Assembly (NCBI GenBank): GCA_030265545.1
Contig: JAJDGF010000002.1
Span: forward strand, 1-49,710
Length of the DNA stretch: 49,710 nucleotides
DNA from: Eubacteriales bacterium OttesenSCG-928-N13
GTDB taxonomy: Bacteria; Bacillota; Clostridia; Christensenellales; Aristaeellaceae
Direction: 5' to 3'
Made by a program: the position numbers and the translations under genes. Positions 1-6,709 of the stretch are shown piece by piece; positions within the stretch are counted from its first letter, which is position 1; every line of letters starts with the position of its first letter. The notes under the pieces were generated by a model that made no database searches, was not told the DNA's origin, and was given only the letters and a program-made list of their open reading frames with translations.

Positions 1-718
1 GCCCGGTCGGCTCGCCTTGATCGCGTTCCTCATAACAGATCAACAACGCCTTTGCGTCCTTGGCCTTTTCGTATAACTCACTTAATCCGGTCTCGGGATC
101 GAAAACCCCGAAACTAGGCTCGTTCCAGCGCATCTTGCCGCCGGTGTCGAAAAATTTCTCGTAACCAGCCTTGTACGTTGGCGGGCAGATCACGATCAGC
201 GCGTGCTCGTCCTGGAGCGCCTCGTCGAGATGTTGCCACATGCACAAATCGCGGTAGCGCAGCCCCTTGAGCCGAGTCGCAATGGCATCTATCTGTTCAC
301 GAAGCAATGCAAGGTGTTCCTCCCTGCGATACCGAAGGTCGTTCAACAGCTGCAAGAAGTATTCATGACCCACTTTATTCAAGGTTTTTAGATAAATCTG
401 CGCGTAGAGCACCATAGCGGGATCTCTCAGCACGTCGGCGTCGAATCCATCTGCGGTTATGCCCATTTTGTCGAGCGGGACACCCATCGCGGCTCGGCCT
501 AGAACCCCGCTGAACAACGAGATGTCGCTAGCATCAATCTGAGTAGACTTATAGCCGCACTCGGCTGCTAGGCAACTCATAGCAAGCGCACCAGCGCAAG
601 GTTCCACAAATCGCTCGTAGCCTTGCTTCCTAGCATTCGTGACCAATGGTACCAAGAATTTCTTGTCCGATGGTGCAAGCGTACCGATGAACAACTGTCC
701 GGGTATTGACATAGGCAT
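1..718 (-). CDS. DNA adenine methyltransferase, D12-like, C-terminus cut by window edge
   Basis: A reading frame enters from position 718 and runs off the left edge after about 239 residues. It is probably an SAM-dependent N6-adenine DNA methyltransferase of the phage. Near residues 37-45 it reads FVEPCAGAL, like the SAM-binding motif I of D12 enzymes, followed by an acidic QIDASDIS stretch. Near residue 180 it reads CPPTYK, matching the catalytic (D/N)PPY motif IV with Cys in the first position. Two in-frame ATG codons lie at 718 and 712; GGAGGTG lies 9 bases before the first. It is downstream of metK in the same leftward phage unit, so it may consume the SAM that MetK makes. The exact methylase class is uncertain because the C-terminus is missing. 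Confidence 0.7.
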   Translation of the reverse strand, partial: MPMSIPGQLFIGTLAPSDKKFLVPLVTNARKQGYERFVEPCAGALAMSCLAAECGYKSTQIDASDISLFSGVLGRAAMGVPLDKMGITADGFDADVLRDPAMVLYAQIYLKTLNKVGHEYFLQLLNDLRYRREEHLALLREQIDAIATRLKGLRYRDLCMWQHLDEALQDEHALIVICPPTYKAGYEKFFDTGGKMRWNEPSFGVFDPETGLSELYEKAKDAKALLICYEERDQGEPTG

Positions 719-741
719 TGACCTTCTCACCTCCGTGGTAC

Positions 742-771
742 AAAAACAGGGCTTGGCATCATATCAAGCCC
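742..771 (-). terminator. Rho-independent terminator after the tRNA-like gene
   Basis: On the minus strand GGGCTTG and CAAGCCC form a 7-bp stem with a 9-base loop, followed by TGTTTTTG. It lies just downstream of the tRNA-like sequence and just upstream of the methyltransferase ribosome binding site, so it would end the upstream transcript or partially attenuate the methyltransferase. Confidence 0.6.
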
Positions 772-776
772 ATGTT

Positions 777-851
777 TGGTCCGAGGGACGGGAGTTGAAC
801 GCCGCATCCAGAGGCCCCTTGCCTCTCGCTTTATCGTTAAGCTACCCCCGG
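777..851 (-). tRNA. Degenerate tRNA-like sequence with encoded CCA
   Basis: The 75-base minus-strand sequence has a 7-bp acceptor stem (CCGGGGG with CCCTCGG, one G-U pair), encoded ACCA, a 4-bp D stem (GCTT/AAGC) and a 5-bp anticodon stem (AGAGG/CCTCT). The anticodon loop CAAGGGG lacks the universal U33, and the T stem around TTCAACT pairs at only two or three of five positions. It could be a decayed phage tRNA, a divergent phage tRNA, or a tRNA-shaped element used for processing. If read literally the anticodon would be AGG (Pro). Confidence 0.45.
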
Positions 852-893
852 TTAATACTTATTCACTTGATAATCGTACGTTGTGCTTTGCAT

Positions 894-1412
894 CTAAAAC
901 ATCTTGATCTGCATGGCATCCATCTCGCGCTGACGCACGAGTGCTTCCGCTTTCTTTTTCGCTGCCTCTTCTCGTCGCTTCTGCGATTCGGTCTTGATCG
1001 AACTCGTCGGCGTCGGCATCGTTGCGATCTTCGGCGTCGTTGGATCATAAAGCTCATCGACGATTTCGCCAGTTTGCTCGAACCACCACTGAGCAAACAC
1101 TGTGCGATGGCACCAGTCATCCGGCTTTCGAACATCTTCGTAACAGAGAAGTACGACGGGCTTCCCAAGATTCTCAAACCGGCTCAACACGGCTGCAATT
1201 TTCTCTGGACCATATGCATCAAGTCTCTGTCTGTACAGCCTCTCGAAGTTGTCTTTTCTGACGTTTGCACCGAGCAAACCGAAGGGCATCAGGTACTTGA
1301 CTTCTCCGACCACTTGATAACCAAGCGGCCACTTTGGAGTGCCGAGAGAAACCCTGACCGCTGCATAATTACCGCTTCTGAGTTCTGGATTGCTAAACCG
1401 ACTTACGAACAT
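894..1412 (-). CDS. DUF488 family protein
   Basis: This 172-residue protein has the hallmark of DUF488: a CYED segment followed about ten residues later by WCHR (around residues 98-115), preceded by a GPEKI helix region. DUF488 proteins are small soluble proteins of unknown activity; conserved Cys and His residues suggest a catalytic role, but none is proven to my knowledge. The C-terminal 45 residues are a charged, Lys/Arg/Glu-rich helix, probably a coiled coil. The ATG at 1412 has only a weak ribosome binding site. The structured RNA at 1449-1582 ends 36 bases upstream, so this gene may be controlled by it. It lies in the leftward phage unit between metK and the methyltransferase. Confidence 0.65.
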   Translation of the reverse strand: MFVSRFSNPELRSGNYAAVRVSLGTPKWPLGYQVVGEVKYLMPFGLLGANVRKDNFERLYRQRLDAYGPEKIAAVLSRFENLGKPVVLLCYEDVRKPDDWCHRTVFAQWWFEQTGEIVDELYDPTTPKIATMPTPTSSIKTESQKRREEAAKKKAEALVRQREMDAMQIKMF

Positions 1413-1448
1413 GTTTTTGCCACGCCTCTCACAATTATCATATCTGCA

Positions 1449-1582
1449 CTTTTGAGGTGTGACACAATCCTAGTCACGAATACGAGATTATTGCATCTCC
1501 GCAATCAGGATTGCACTTTTGGGATTCGAGCAATGCTCTTACCGTCCTCCCTTGACAAATATATCCTATCACACCTCAAAAG
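1449..1582 (-). ncRNA. Candidate structured RNA closed by a 14-bp stem
   Basis: CTTTTGAGGTGTGA and its exact inverse TCACACCTCAAAAG enclose 106 bases. Inside, on the minus strand, I see two arms: GGGA...GAGC-ATT-GCTC...TCCC, and CAATCCT...AGGATTG enclosing the hairpin ATTGC-GGAGAT-GCAAT. Together they form a three-way junction. No reading frame of note occupies it. It lies in the leader of the DUF488 gene, so it may be a cis-regulatory element or a separate phage RNA. I do not recognise the fold as a named class. Confidence 0.5.
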
Positions 1583-1640
1583 ACTTGGGAAGGGGGATAA
1601 ACCGGGTATTTTCCGGGTATTTCCCGAAGAACGAACCATT

Positions 1641-1749
1641 TTGACTTTCGATATGATCCGTGGTATAATGGAGGCGTGGTAAGGCTCACGGCCTCCATTC
1701 TTTGGTTTGGTCGCCCTAGCTTGTCAGGCTGGGAAGGGCGACCCTTTTT
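1641..1749 (+). ncRNA. Short counter-transcript unit: promoter and terminator
   Basis: A near-consensus sigma-A promoter (TTGACT, 17-base spacer, TATAAT at 1664-1669) points rightward against the leftward phage genes. About 40 bases after the expected start, GGTCGCCC and GGGCGACC form a terminator stem followed by CTTTTT. The predicted RNA is about 73 nt (roughly 1677-1749) and has no convincing ORF. An inverted repeat AATGGAGGC/GCCTCCATT spans the -10 region and could be an operator. Similar units lie at 3689-3790 and 12441-12532. Confidence 0.6.
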
Positions 1750-1887
1750 CTACCCTTCTAGCCGTTGTTCAATATGCTTGATCAGCTCATCCAAACTCCC
1801 AGCTTCTTTGGACACTGCCAAGACTTTTCGAAGTTCGTTCTCAACCGCATATCTTACGGCGAGCTCGCCATCGGTCATCTCACACAT
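1750..1887 (-). CDS. Small acidic/helical phage protein, 45 aa
   Basis: A short frame starts at ATG 1887 after AAGGAGGGGAGTGA, an excellent ribosome binding site, and encodes 45 residues with a helical, charged composition (for example VENELRKVLAVSKEAG). A fully consensus leftward promoter at 1936-1964 lies directly upstream. No known family is recognisable. Its stop codon abuts the rightward terminator of the 1641-1749 unit, so the two transcripts converge here. A second in-frame ATG lies nine bases downstream of the chosen one. Confidence 0.55.
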   Translation of the reverse strand: MCEMTDGELAVRYAVENELRKVLAVSKEAGSLDELIKHIEQRLEG

Positions 1888-1935
1888 TCACTCCCCTCCT
1901 TTCGAAGGACATTTTCTATCCTGCCTTACAATTAT

Positions 1936-1964
1936 ATTATACCACATTATCATATAATTGTCAA
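1936..1964 (-). promoter_or_regulatory. Consensus sigma-A promoter, leftward
   Basis: On the minus strand TTGACA, a 17-base AT-rich spacer and TATAAT match the consensus exactly. It lies just downstream of metK and fires leftward into the 45-residue ORF, the structured RNA and DUF488. This gives the distal phage genes a strong promoter independent of the early promoter. Confidence 0.75.
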
Positions 1965-1979
1965 TGGTTTTGCTTGGTT

Positions 1980-3149
1980 TTATTCTTTGTGATGTGCCAG
2001 CGCCCTCAACGCCGCAACCATATTTAACTGCTCCCACGGAAGTTCAATATCATCTCTTCCGAAATGTCCGTAACTAGCGGTTTGCGCGTATATCGGACGC
2101 TTCAGATCGAGATTTTTGATTATCAACGCAGGGCGCAGATCGAAGCACCGCACGACAATATTCGCCAGCTCATCGTCGGGCAGTTTTCCTGTTCCGAAGG
2201 TATCGACGAAAATCGAAACGGGTTCTGCTACGCCTATCGCATAGGCTACGCCTACTTCGCATTTTCTCGCCAACCCTGCCGCCACAAGGTTCTTCGCCAC
2301 ATGCCGAGCGGCATACGCAGCACTCCTATCGACCTTGCTAGGGTCTTTGCCGGAGAACGCGCCACCGCCATGATGAGCATATCCACCGTAAGTGTCCACT
2401 ATAATCTTACGCCCGGTCAAGCCGGAATCGCCCTGCGGTCCACCGACAACAAACCGGCCCGTTGGGTTGATATAGTATTTCGTGTTCTCGTCTATCAATT
2501 CCGATGAAATAACGGGAGCGACCACGTATTCGAGCACATCCTTGTGAATCTGCTCTTTCGATACATTCGGTGCATGCTGAGCCGATACCACCACCGCTTC
2601 GACGCGAACCGCGTCATTGCCATCATGCTCATCGTACTCGACCGTTACTTGAGCTTTTCCGTCTGGGCGAAGGTAAGGAAGGGTGCCATCTTTTCGCACA
2701 TCAGATAGCCGCCTTGTGAGCCTATGCGCCAGCGTTATCGCGAGCGGCATATAGCTTTCTGTTTCGTCACAAGCATATCCGAACATCATGCCTTGGTCGC
2801 CAGCGCCCTGCGCGGCGTCGTCCTCACGGACGACGCCCTGCGCAATATCGGGCGATTGCTCGTCGAGGCTCACAAGCACCGAACAGCTATGCCCGTCGAA
2901 GCCAAATTTCGCGCGGTCGTAGCCTATTTCGACAATCTTGTTTCGCGCTATTTTGTCTATATCCACGTACGCATTGGTGGTTATTTCACCCATCACCAAT
3001 ACCATCCCGGTAGTGGTCGCACATTCGCAAGCCACATGTGCGTCGGGGTCTTGGGTTAGTATTGCGTCGAGAATCGCGTCGGATATTTGGTCGCAAATCT
3101 TATCCGGATGTCCTTCGGTCACGGATTCCGATGTGAATAGATGCTTCAT
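1980..3149 (-). CDS. metK: S-adenosylmethionine synthetase
   Basis: This enzyme makes S-adenosylmethionine from methionine and ATP in the cytosol. At 389 residues it is full length for bacterial MetK. It carries the N-terminal [16 protein letters not shown] motif (residues 14-29), [10 protein letters not shown], the P-loop-like region [13 protein letters not shown] and the metal/phosphate-binding [19 protein letters not shown] stretch, all apparently intact. The start ATG follows GGGAGG. It sits inside the leftward prophage operon between the ArpU-like regulator (40 bases upstream) and DUF488, with the phage methyltransferase further downstream. There is no room for a SAM riboswitch before it, unlike many chromosomal metK genes of Bacillota. 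I infer a phage-borne SAM supply for viral DNA methylation; a role in swamping host SAM regulation is an alternative. Confidence 0.93.
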   Translation of the reverse strand: MKHLFTSESVTEGHPDKICDQISDAILDAILTQDPDAHVACECATTTGMVLVMGEITTNAYVDIDKIARNKIVEIGYDRAKFGFDGHSCSVLVSLDEQSPDIAQGVVREDDAAQGAGDQGMMFGYACDETESYMPLAITLAHRLTRRLSDVRKDGTLPYLRPDGKAQVTVEYDEHDGNDAVRVEAVVVSAQHAPNVSKEQIHKDVLEYVVAPVISSELIDENTKYYINPTGRFVVGGPQGDSGLTGRKIIVDTYGGYAHHGGGAFSGKDPSKVDRSAAYAARHVAKNLVAAGLARKCEVGVAYAIGVAEPVSIFVDTFGTGKLPDDELANIVVRCFDLRPALIIKNLDLKRPIYAQTASYGHFGRDDIELPWEQLNMVAALRALAHHKE

Positions 3150-3188
3150 GGTTGTATTCCTCCCATTGTTGTTTGGGTTTGCTAGTAG

Positions 3189-3689
3189 CTACGCGGCCAT
3201 TTTGTAGATTTTCTGCAAAGCCGCTTGCTGGATCCTCTTGAGCCCGTCTCTGCTATAATTCTCACCGAACTCGACATGGTACGCTATTACTACCTCTCTC
3301 CAATACGCGGCGTCAATAACATGCTTTTCGATCAACCACCGTTCCTTCGCAGTAAGGCCGCTGAGCCACGCGGTCACAAAGACAATGGTCTGATGCTTCT
3401 CGCTGTACTCGGCTTCGAGTGCCTTCAACTCGCCCTCAAGTTCACGCACCTCCTTCGGAACGCCCCCATCCGCATACATAATGCCCACTCTCGCTGTTGG
3501 ATCGCTCGTTGAGCCACCGCGAGGCATCCCTGTTACTTGACTCGTGGTGGATACCGCATCTTCGAGCGCCGTCTTTTTCAACCGTTCGATCATACTCTTC
3601 AAACCCGCAATTTCCTGTTCCAAATGCCCACACCGACCAGCGCATTCTTGGTAACTGCGGAGCATGATGTCAACCTTCTCTGGACTCAT
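3189..3689 (-). CDS. ArpU/DUF1492-like phage transcriptional regulator
   Basis: The protein (166 aa from ATG 3689, chosen because GGGAGTG lies six bases upstream) has an N-terminal coiled coil, a GMPRGGSTSDPTA hinge, and a C-terminal sigma-region-4-like helix-turn-helix (LTAKERWLIEKHVIDAAYWRE, then YSRDGLKRIQQAALQKI). Proteins of this architecture (ArpU, RinA, LtrC type) activate late phage transcription in Gram-positive bacteria. Its place at the end of the replication genes fits that role. The protein at 17295-17846 in region B shares the same hinge, with GMPK..R..GSSTE and a following YAD, which suggests recent or distant common descent. The DNA-binding target cannot be read from the sequence. 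Confidence 0.7.
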   Translation of the reverse strand: MSPEKVDIMLRSYQECAGRCGHLEQEIAGLKSMIERLKKTALEDAVSTTSQVTGMPRGGSTSDPTARVGIMYADGGVPKEVRELEGELKALEAEYSEKHQTIVFVTAWLSGLTAKERWLIEKHVIDAAYWREVVIAYHVEFGENYSRDGLKRIQQAALQKIYKMAA

Positions 3690-3790
3690 TGCATTCACTC
3701 CCGTTCTGTGATAGAATAGTGGTGCAGAACGCAGAACGAGCAGTTGCACATCGACCGGGGAGTGGATCCGAAACCACTCCCCGGTTTCTG
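3689..3790 (+). ncRNA. Short counter-transcript unit: promoter and 12-bp hairpin
   Basis: Rightward promoter TTGCAT, 17-base spacer, TAGAAT (3712-3717). About 30 bases after the expected start, ACCGGGGAGTGG and CCACTCCCCGGT form a perfect 12-bp stem with an 8-base loop, followed by TTTCTG. The T tract is weak, so termination may be partial. The promoter overlaps the start codon of the leftward ArpU-like gene, so firing it would oppose that gene. Confidence 0.5.
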
Positions 3791-3792
3791 TA

Positions 3793-4203
3793 TCAAAACG
3801 GCAACTCGTCGTCATCGACCTCCATAGCCCCGTATTGGCCGTAGGAATAGTTCGCTGGGTCAGATGGTGCTGCCGTATAGTCCTGCGCGGTTCTCTCATT
3901 GGCAGGGGAGAGGAACGAAACCTCCTGTGCCATGATCTCTGTCACATAGCGCTTGCTGCCATCCTGTGTATTATACGATCTAGTTTGCACGCTGCCACAG
4001 GCGGCAACCTTTTTGCCTTTGTCTAGATACCGTGCGCAGTTTTCCGCTTGTTGGTTCCACGTGACGATGGGAATGAAGTCTGCTTGTGAGTTTCCGTTCG
4101 CGTCACGCTTCATTCGATTGACCGCCAAAGTAAATGTACAGACCGATTTACCGTTGTTGGTGGTCTTTAGCTCCGGGTCACGCGTCAGATTCCCGATCAG
4201 CAT
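3793..4203 (-). CDS. ssb: Single-stranded DNA-binding protein, N-terminally short
   Basis: A phage SSB that coats single-stranded DNA in replication and recombination. The OB-fold core is clear (LIGNLTRDPELKTT, FTLAVNR, ARYLDKGKKVAACG, VTEIMAQEVSFL), and the C-terminus ends in DDDELPF, the tip that docks partner proteins. At 136 aa from ATG 4203 it lacks the first beta strand (usually MNKVI before LIG). The in-frame upstream DNA instead encodes a 12-bp repeat (AARDAAGDAARNAARNA). Either a non-ATG start lies upstream and adds that Ala-rich leader, or the gene lost its true 5' end to the repeat. No ribosome binding site precedes ATG 4203 convincingly. Confidence 0.88.
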   Translation of the reverse strand: MLIGNLTRDPELKTTNNGKSVCTFTLAVNRMKRDANGNSQADFIPIVTWNQQAENCARYLDKGKKVAACGSVQTRSYNTQDGSKRYVTEIMAQEVSFLSPANERTAQDYTAAPSDPANYSYGQYGAMEVDDDELPF

Positions 4204-4379
4204 CGGTACCTGCCATGCGTGCTCAGCATTCCTCGCAGCATTCCTTGCAGCATCCCCCGCAGCGTCTCGCGCAGCGTGACGGTAAACTTGCAGTCATTCG
4301 GCTTCGTAACGCCGCTCTGAGCTATCTGCATGATGGATGACGCGCCCCTCCAATACCAGATATTCCGCGCATTTGTCAT
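4197..4379 (-). CDS. Small phage protein with repeat-encoded tail, 60 aa
   Basis: The frame starts at ATG 4379 behind GGAGGG (spacing 5) and overlaps the SSB start by a few bases. The first 35 residues are unrecognised. The last third is LRETLRGMLQGMLRGML, a four-residue repeat encoded by the 12-bp minisatellite at 4225-4281. The good ribosome binding site supports translation; the repetitive tail suggests that the original C-terminus was overwritten when the repeat expanded or was copied in. Confidence 0.45.
   Translation of the reverse strand: MTNARNIWYWRGASSIMQIAQSGVTKPNDCKFTVTLRETLRGMLQGMLRGMLSTHGRYRC
4225..4281. repeat. 12-bp minisatellite, copy A
   Basis: Four full units of the type AGCATTCCTYGC / AGCATCCCCCGC / AGCGTCTCGCGC plus a partial fifth. 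The same 12-bp unit family occurs at 5589-5672 in another gene. Read leftward here it encodes LRGM-type repeats in the 60-aa ORF; one frame over it encodes AARD/AAGD repeats in line with the SSB. Confidence 0.85.
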
Positions 4380-4395
4380 GCTCGCCCTCCCTCCT

Positions 4396-4743
4396 CTATC
4401 CGCCCGATGCAAAATGCAGAATAATCGCCAGCAGCGCCGCATATCCGCTCAGCCCCATAAGGAACCAGAACACGCGCTGCTGCGCGCACAGGCTTATCGG
4501 CGCGCATCTGGGCGGCTTGCTTCGGTAGTGGTCAAGCGCGTCGCGGAGGGCCCCGATCTGCTGCCGCTGGCGCCTTAGCTGCGCTTGAAGCTGCTCGTTC
4601 TCGCGCCGCATTGATTCATATTGCGCGGCGGCGCGACCGCTGGTGATCCCTGCACGGATCGATGATTCGATTGCCGATTTTGCGTTTGCTCCCATATCGA
4701 TAACCGTTGCCTGCATGTTGACCGCCTCCCCTGATTTGTTCAT
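4396..4743 (-). CDS. Coiled-coil protein with C-terminal membrane anchor
   Basis: The 115-residue product has a long Gln/Arg-rich coiled coil (about residues 40-75, for example QLQAQLRRQRQQIGALRDAL) and a hydrophobic C-terminal segment FWFLMGLSGYAALLAIILHF that would span the membrane once. It resembles tail-anchored phage accessory proteins, but I recognise no family. ATG 4743 overlaps the translation signal region of the preceding gene. An internal ATG at 4716 has a better GGGAGG site and may be the true start, giving 106 residues. Confidence 0.6.
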   Translation of the reverse strand: MNKSGEAVNMQATVIDMGANAKSAIESSIRAGITSGRAAAQYESMRRENEQLQAQLRRQRQQIGALRDALDHYRSKPPRCAPISLCAQQRVFWFLMGLSGYAALLAIILHFASGG

Positions 4744-4746
4744 GGT

Positions 4747-5172
4747 TCACCCCCCGATTTGGGGCGCTTCGATGATTTCTGCCCTTTCGTATTGGATGCA
4801 GAGCTGCAATCGCTTTTCGCGGTGCCGCGCTTGCAGCCGCTCAATTTCGCTTTGGGGGCGCCCCTCGCGCTGCGCCCTTCGGATCGCGCCCATAAGCTCG
4901 GCCACCTGATCGATCAGCTGCTGGTGATCCAGTTCCAAATCCCCTGCGTCGATCTGCATCCCCTCATATTCGGGCGCCAGCGCTTGGGGCTCGATTCCCA
5001 GCGCCGCCGCCAGCCGCAGCAGCCGCATTTCCTGAATCCCGCAATCGCTCCCTTCCCATGCCCGGATCGCGGATTTGCTCACGCCCGCGCGGCTGGCCAG
5101 CGTCCGCATCGAGTAGCCCCTTTGGGCTCTGCGCTGCCTCAGCGCCGCCGGATCAATCTTGATGCGCGCCAT
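4747..5172 (-). CDS. XRE-type helix-turn-helix protein
   Basis: From ATG 5172 the protein has 141 residues. An N-terminal helix-turn-helix of the Cro/CI (XRE) class is clear: LRQRRAQRGYSMRTLASRAG, then VSKSAIRAWEG at about residues 28-38. A helical C-terminal half (ELMGAIRRAQREG, IERLQARHREKR) probably dimerises or binds a partner. The start was chosen for GGAGGG about ten bases upstream; the longer frame in front overlaps another small gene. It likely regulates phage genes. The target operator is not identifiable here. Confidence 0.7.
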   Translation of the reverse strand: MARIKIDPAALRQRRAQRGYSMRTLASRAGVSKSAIRAWEGSDCGIQEMRLLRLAAALGIEPQALAPEYEGMQIDAGDLELDHQQLIDQVAELMGAIRRAQREGRPQSEIERLQARHREKRLQLCIQYERAEIIEAPQIGG

Positions 5173-5309
5173 CCGCTGCGCTCCCTCCTTTTGCCCCGGC
5201 TGCTCACGCCGCCCGGCCATCGCATGATCCGTATCGCCGCGCCCAGGCTCAGCCCCAGCCCGATCGCGCTTATGAGCATGGCAATTGGGTAATAAATCGC
5301 CGCGCTCAT
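5139..5309 (-). CDS. Small membrane protein, 56 aa
   Basis: A short frame from ATG 5309 encodes one hydrophobic helix (YYPIAMLISAIGLGLSLGAA) followed by a basic tail rich in Arg. GGAGGAGATTG precedes it, and its ATG overlaps the TGA of the upstream gene as ATGA, typical of translational coupling. It overlaps the start of the XRE gene by 34 bases. Function unknown; single-pass with a cytoplasmic basic tail is the expected topology. Confidence 0.55.
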   Translation of the reverse strand: MSAAIYYPIAMLISAIGLGLSLGAAIRIMRWPGGVSSRGKRRERSGWRASRLIRRR

Positions 5310-5548
5310 CGTTCAATCTCCTCCAGCGCCTTTACTATGTTGGGTTCCAGCACCTTTGCCCTGCTGCCCTCCGGCGCGTTTGCCCTGCTGGATTCGCGCG
5401 CGCGTGATAGCGCGTCCATCGCCAGCCGGATTTCCCGCCGTTGCTCGCGCAGCTGCTGCGCGCTCGCGCCCTCAATGCGCAGCTGCCGATGCTTGCTCGT
5501 CTGCTGCGCCAGCCGCTCGCAGGCCTTCATAAAATCTGCATTCGCCAT
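5306..5548 (-). CDS. Small charged phage protein, 80 aa
   Basis: Eighty residues, rich in Arg, Glu, Gln and Ala and almost certainly alpha-helical (LREQRREIRLAMDALSRARE). The start ATG 5548 follows GGAGGCATGACGC. The stop overlaps the start of the 56-aa membrane protein by four bases. No known domain is recognisable. It overlaps the tail of the Ala-rich gene by 77 bases, which is more than usual and suggests that the Ala-rich frame was extended at its 3' end. Confidence 0.6.
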   Translation of the reverse strand: MANADFMKACERLAQQTSKHRQLRIEGASAQQLREQRREIRLAMDALSRARESSRANAPEGSRAKVLEPNIVKALEEIER

Positions 5549-5990
5549 GCGTCATGCCTCCTTGCCTTCGTCCATCCTTGCCCCCTCCAGCATCCCTTGC
5601 AGCATCCCCCGCAGCGTCTCGCGCAGCAGTCCCCGCAGCACTCCACGCAGCATCCCCCGCAGCGTCCAACTCAGCATCTGTGACTTCGCCGCGCAGCCAT
5701 GCCCTTTTGGTCGCGATTGCGTTCAGGCTGCGCGGGTCTGGCTGTTCTATCCGCGATAGCGCCCTTTCCGCAACGCGGCAAGCAAACTCGTGCAGCGCTG
5801 GAGCATCGATGAATTCCTCACGCAGCACCGCCCAGAGTTTATCGCCATTGCTTATTCCGTTGGCAAGCAGCACGTCGAGCGCTGTCCATTCCATCTTGTC
5901 GCCCGCGAATCTGCGAACGCTGCCGGGGTCATCCTCTTCCCAACAGGGGTCAAACTCCAGAAATTGGTCAACCGTTACTTTTTTGAGCAT
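5472..5990 (-). CDS. Alanine-rich repeat phage protein
   Basis: The 172-residue product has an N-terminal globular part (about 1-100: KVTVDQFLEFDPCW, then WTALDVLLANGISNGDKLWA, then EFACRVAERAL), the phrase AWLRGEVTDAELDAA, and then AAGDAAWSAAGTAARDAAGD repeats. Proteins with this head and Ala-rich helix are seen in many phages and mobile elements, and some relatives are annotated as putative immunity proteins; no activity is established. The repeats are encoded by the 12-bp minisatellite at 5589-5672. The final 40 residues run through the ribosome binding site of the next gene and look like an accidental extension. Confidence 0.6.
   Translation of the reverse strand: MLKKVTVDQFLEFDPCWEEDDPGSVRRFAGDKMEWTALDVLLANGISNGDKLWAVLREEFIDAPALHEFACRVAERALSRIEQPDPRSLNAIATKRAWLRGEVTDAELDAAGDAAWSAAGTAARDAAGDAARDAGGGKDGRRQGGMTHGECRFYEGLRAAGAADEQASAAAH
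5589..5672. repeat. 12-bp minisatellite, copy B
   Basis: Seven consecutive 12-bp units related to AGCATCCCCCGC, matching the units at 4225-4281, with identical stretches such as AGCATCCCCCGC then AGCGTCTCGC. In this gene the unit encodes AARD/AAGD tetrapeptides in the leftward frame. Confidence 0.85.
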
Positions 5991-6029
5991 ATCCGTTCCT
6001 CCTTATGGCGCGGTTTTTCTTGCGCGCTC

Positions 6030-6269
6030 TCAACCGCCTAAATCCCATCCGCGCACACCCAGCGCGGCCATTAACGGTTTCCGCGCTTTGATCAGCGTCA
6101 CAAATCCGCATTTCGTGCAGCGCACCAGATACAGCCGATCCTCGCAGTATTGCGCCTCCAGCGGTTCCCCGCACTGGCGGCAGCTGGCCGATGTTCTCAG
6201 GTGCGATGGCCAGTCGGCTGCAAGCGCCGCCTGGAATAACGCATGCAGTTCCTTCTCCTTGTTACTCAT
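6030..6269 (-). CDS. Small zinc-ribbon protein
   Basis: A 79-residue protein with two CxxC pairs (CRQC and CTKC, about residues 30 and 51), the pattern of a zinc ribbon, likely a small nucleic-acid-binding or bridging protein. ATG 6269 was preferred over the upstream in-frame start because GGAGG lies nine bases before it. Its start overlaps the end of the rusA gene, so it is probably coupled to it. Confidence 0.65.
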   Translation of the reverse strand: MSNKEKELHALFQAALAADWPSHLRTSASCRQCGEPLEAQYCEDRLYLVRCTKCGFVTLIKARKPLMAALGVRGWDLGG

Positions 6270-6693
6270 TGTCTTCAACCTCCTCAAGAATCACTTCAAC
6301 ACCCGGATGCTCCCCATAGCGCTTGTATACCTGCAAATCCGATATAGCCGAATCGTCCGCGTATGCGATGTTGTTCAGAGCATCCAGTATCGCCTTAGCG
6401 ATGTTGTCCGCATCGCACTTTTTCGTGTGGCGAGACCCCTGCGCCATCCGCAGTCGCAGCTTTTTACTGGCTGATTTCGGTATGGGGAAAACCGCTGTAA
6501 TCGTAGCCCTGATAGCACCTTCCAGCATTCCGCACTGCCCGCACTGCCTTTGATATTCCAGCTTCACCAAATTCTCGTATGAGGCGGTTTTCTCCGGCGT
6601 ATAGGTTCGCACATACTGGCCTTGAGTGCTGAATCGCGGACGCCCTTTGCCGACTGGCGAACCCGGAACAGTGAACTTCACCACCTCGTTCAT
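6262..6693 (-). CDS. rusA: RusA-like Holliday junction resolvase
   Basis: RusA cleaves four-way DNA junctions formed in recombination and replication. The 143-residue protein shows the family features: N-terminal VPGSPVGKGRPRFS, a TPEKTASYENLV segment, KKCDADNIAKAILDALNN (acidic active-site residues with a following Lys/Asn) and YADDSAISDLQVYKRYG. Length is normal. The start could be ATG 6693 or the GTG one codon earlier, both behind GGAGG. It belongs with RecT, SSB and the Rad50-like gene in the phage recombination set. Confidence 0.9.
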   Translation of the reverse strand: MNEVVKFTVPGSPVGKGRPRFSTQGQYVRTYTPEKTASYENLVKLEYQRQCGQCGMLEGAIRATITAVFPIPKSASKKLRLRMAQGSRHTKKCDADNIAKAILDALNNIAYADDSAISDLQVYKRYGEHPGVEVILEEVEDNE

Positions 6694-6709
6694 CACTTCT
6701 CATCCTCCG

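Noticed and set aside
639..1682. A 347-codon plus-strand frame at the left end
   Set aside because: It crosses the methyltransferase start, tRNA-like gene, DUF488 gene and the structured RNA in the opposite direction; composition and lack of a ribosome binding site argue against it.
3150..3188. SAM riboswitch upstream of metK
   Set aside because: Only 39 bases separate metK from the preceding gene, and no SAM-box fold fits there.
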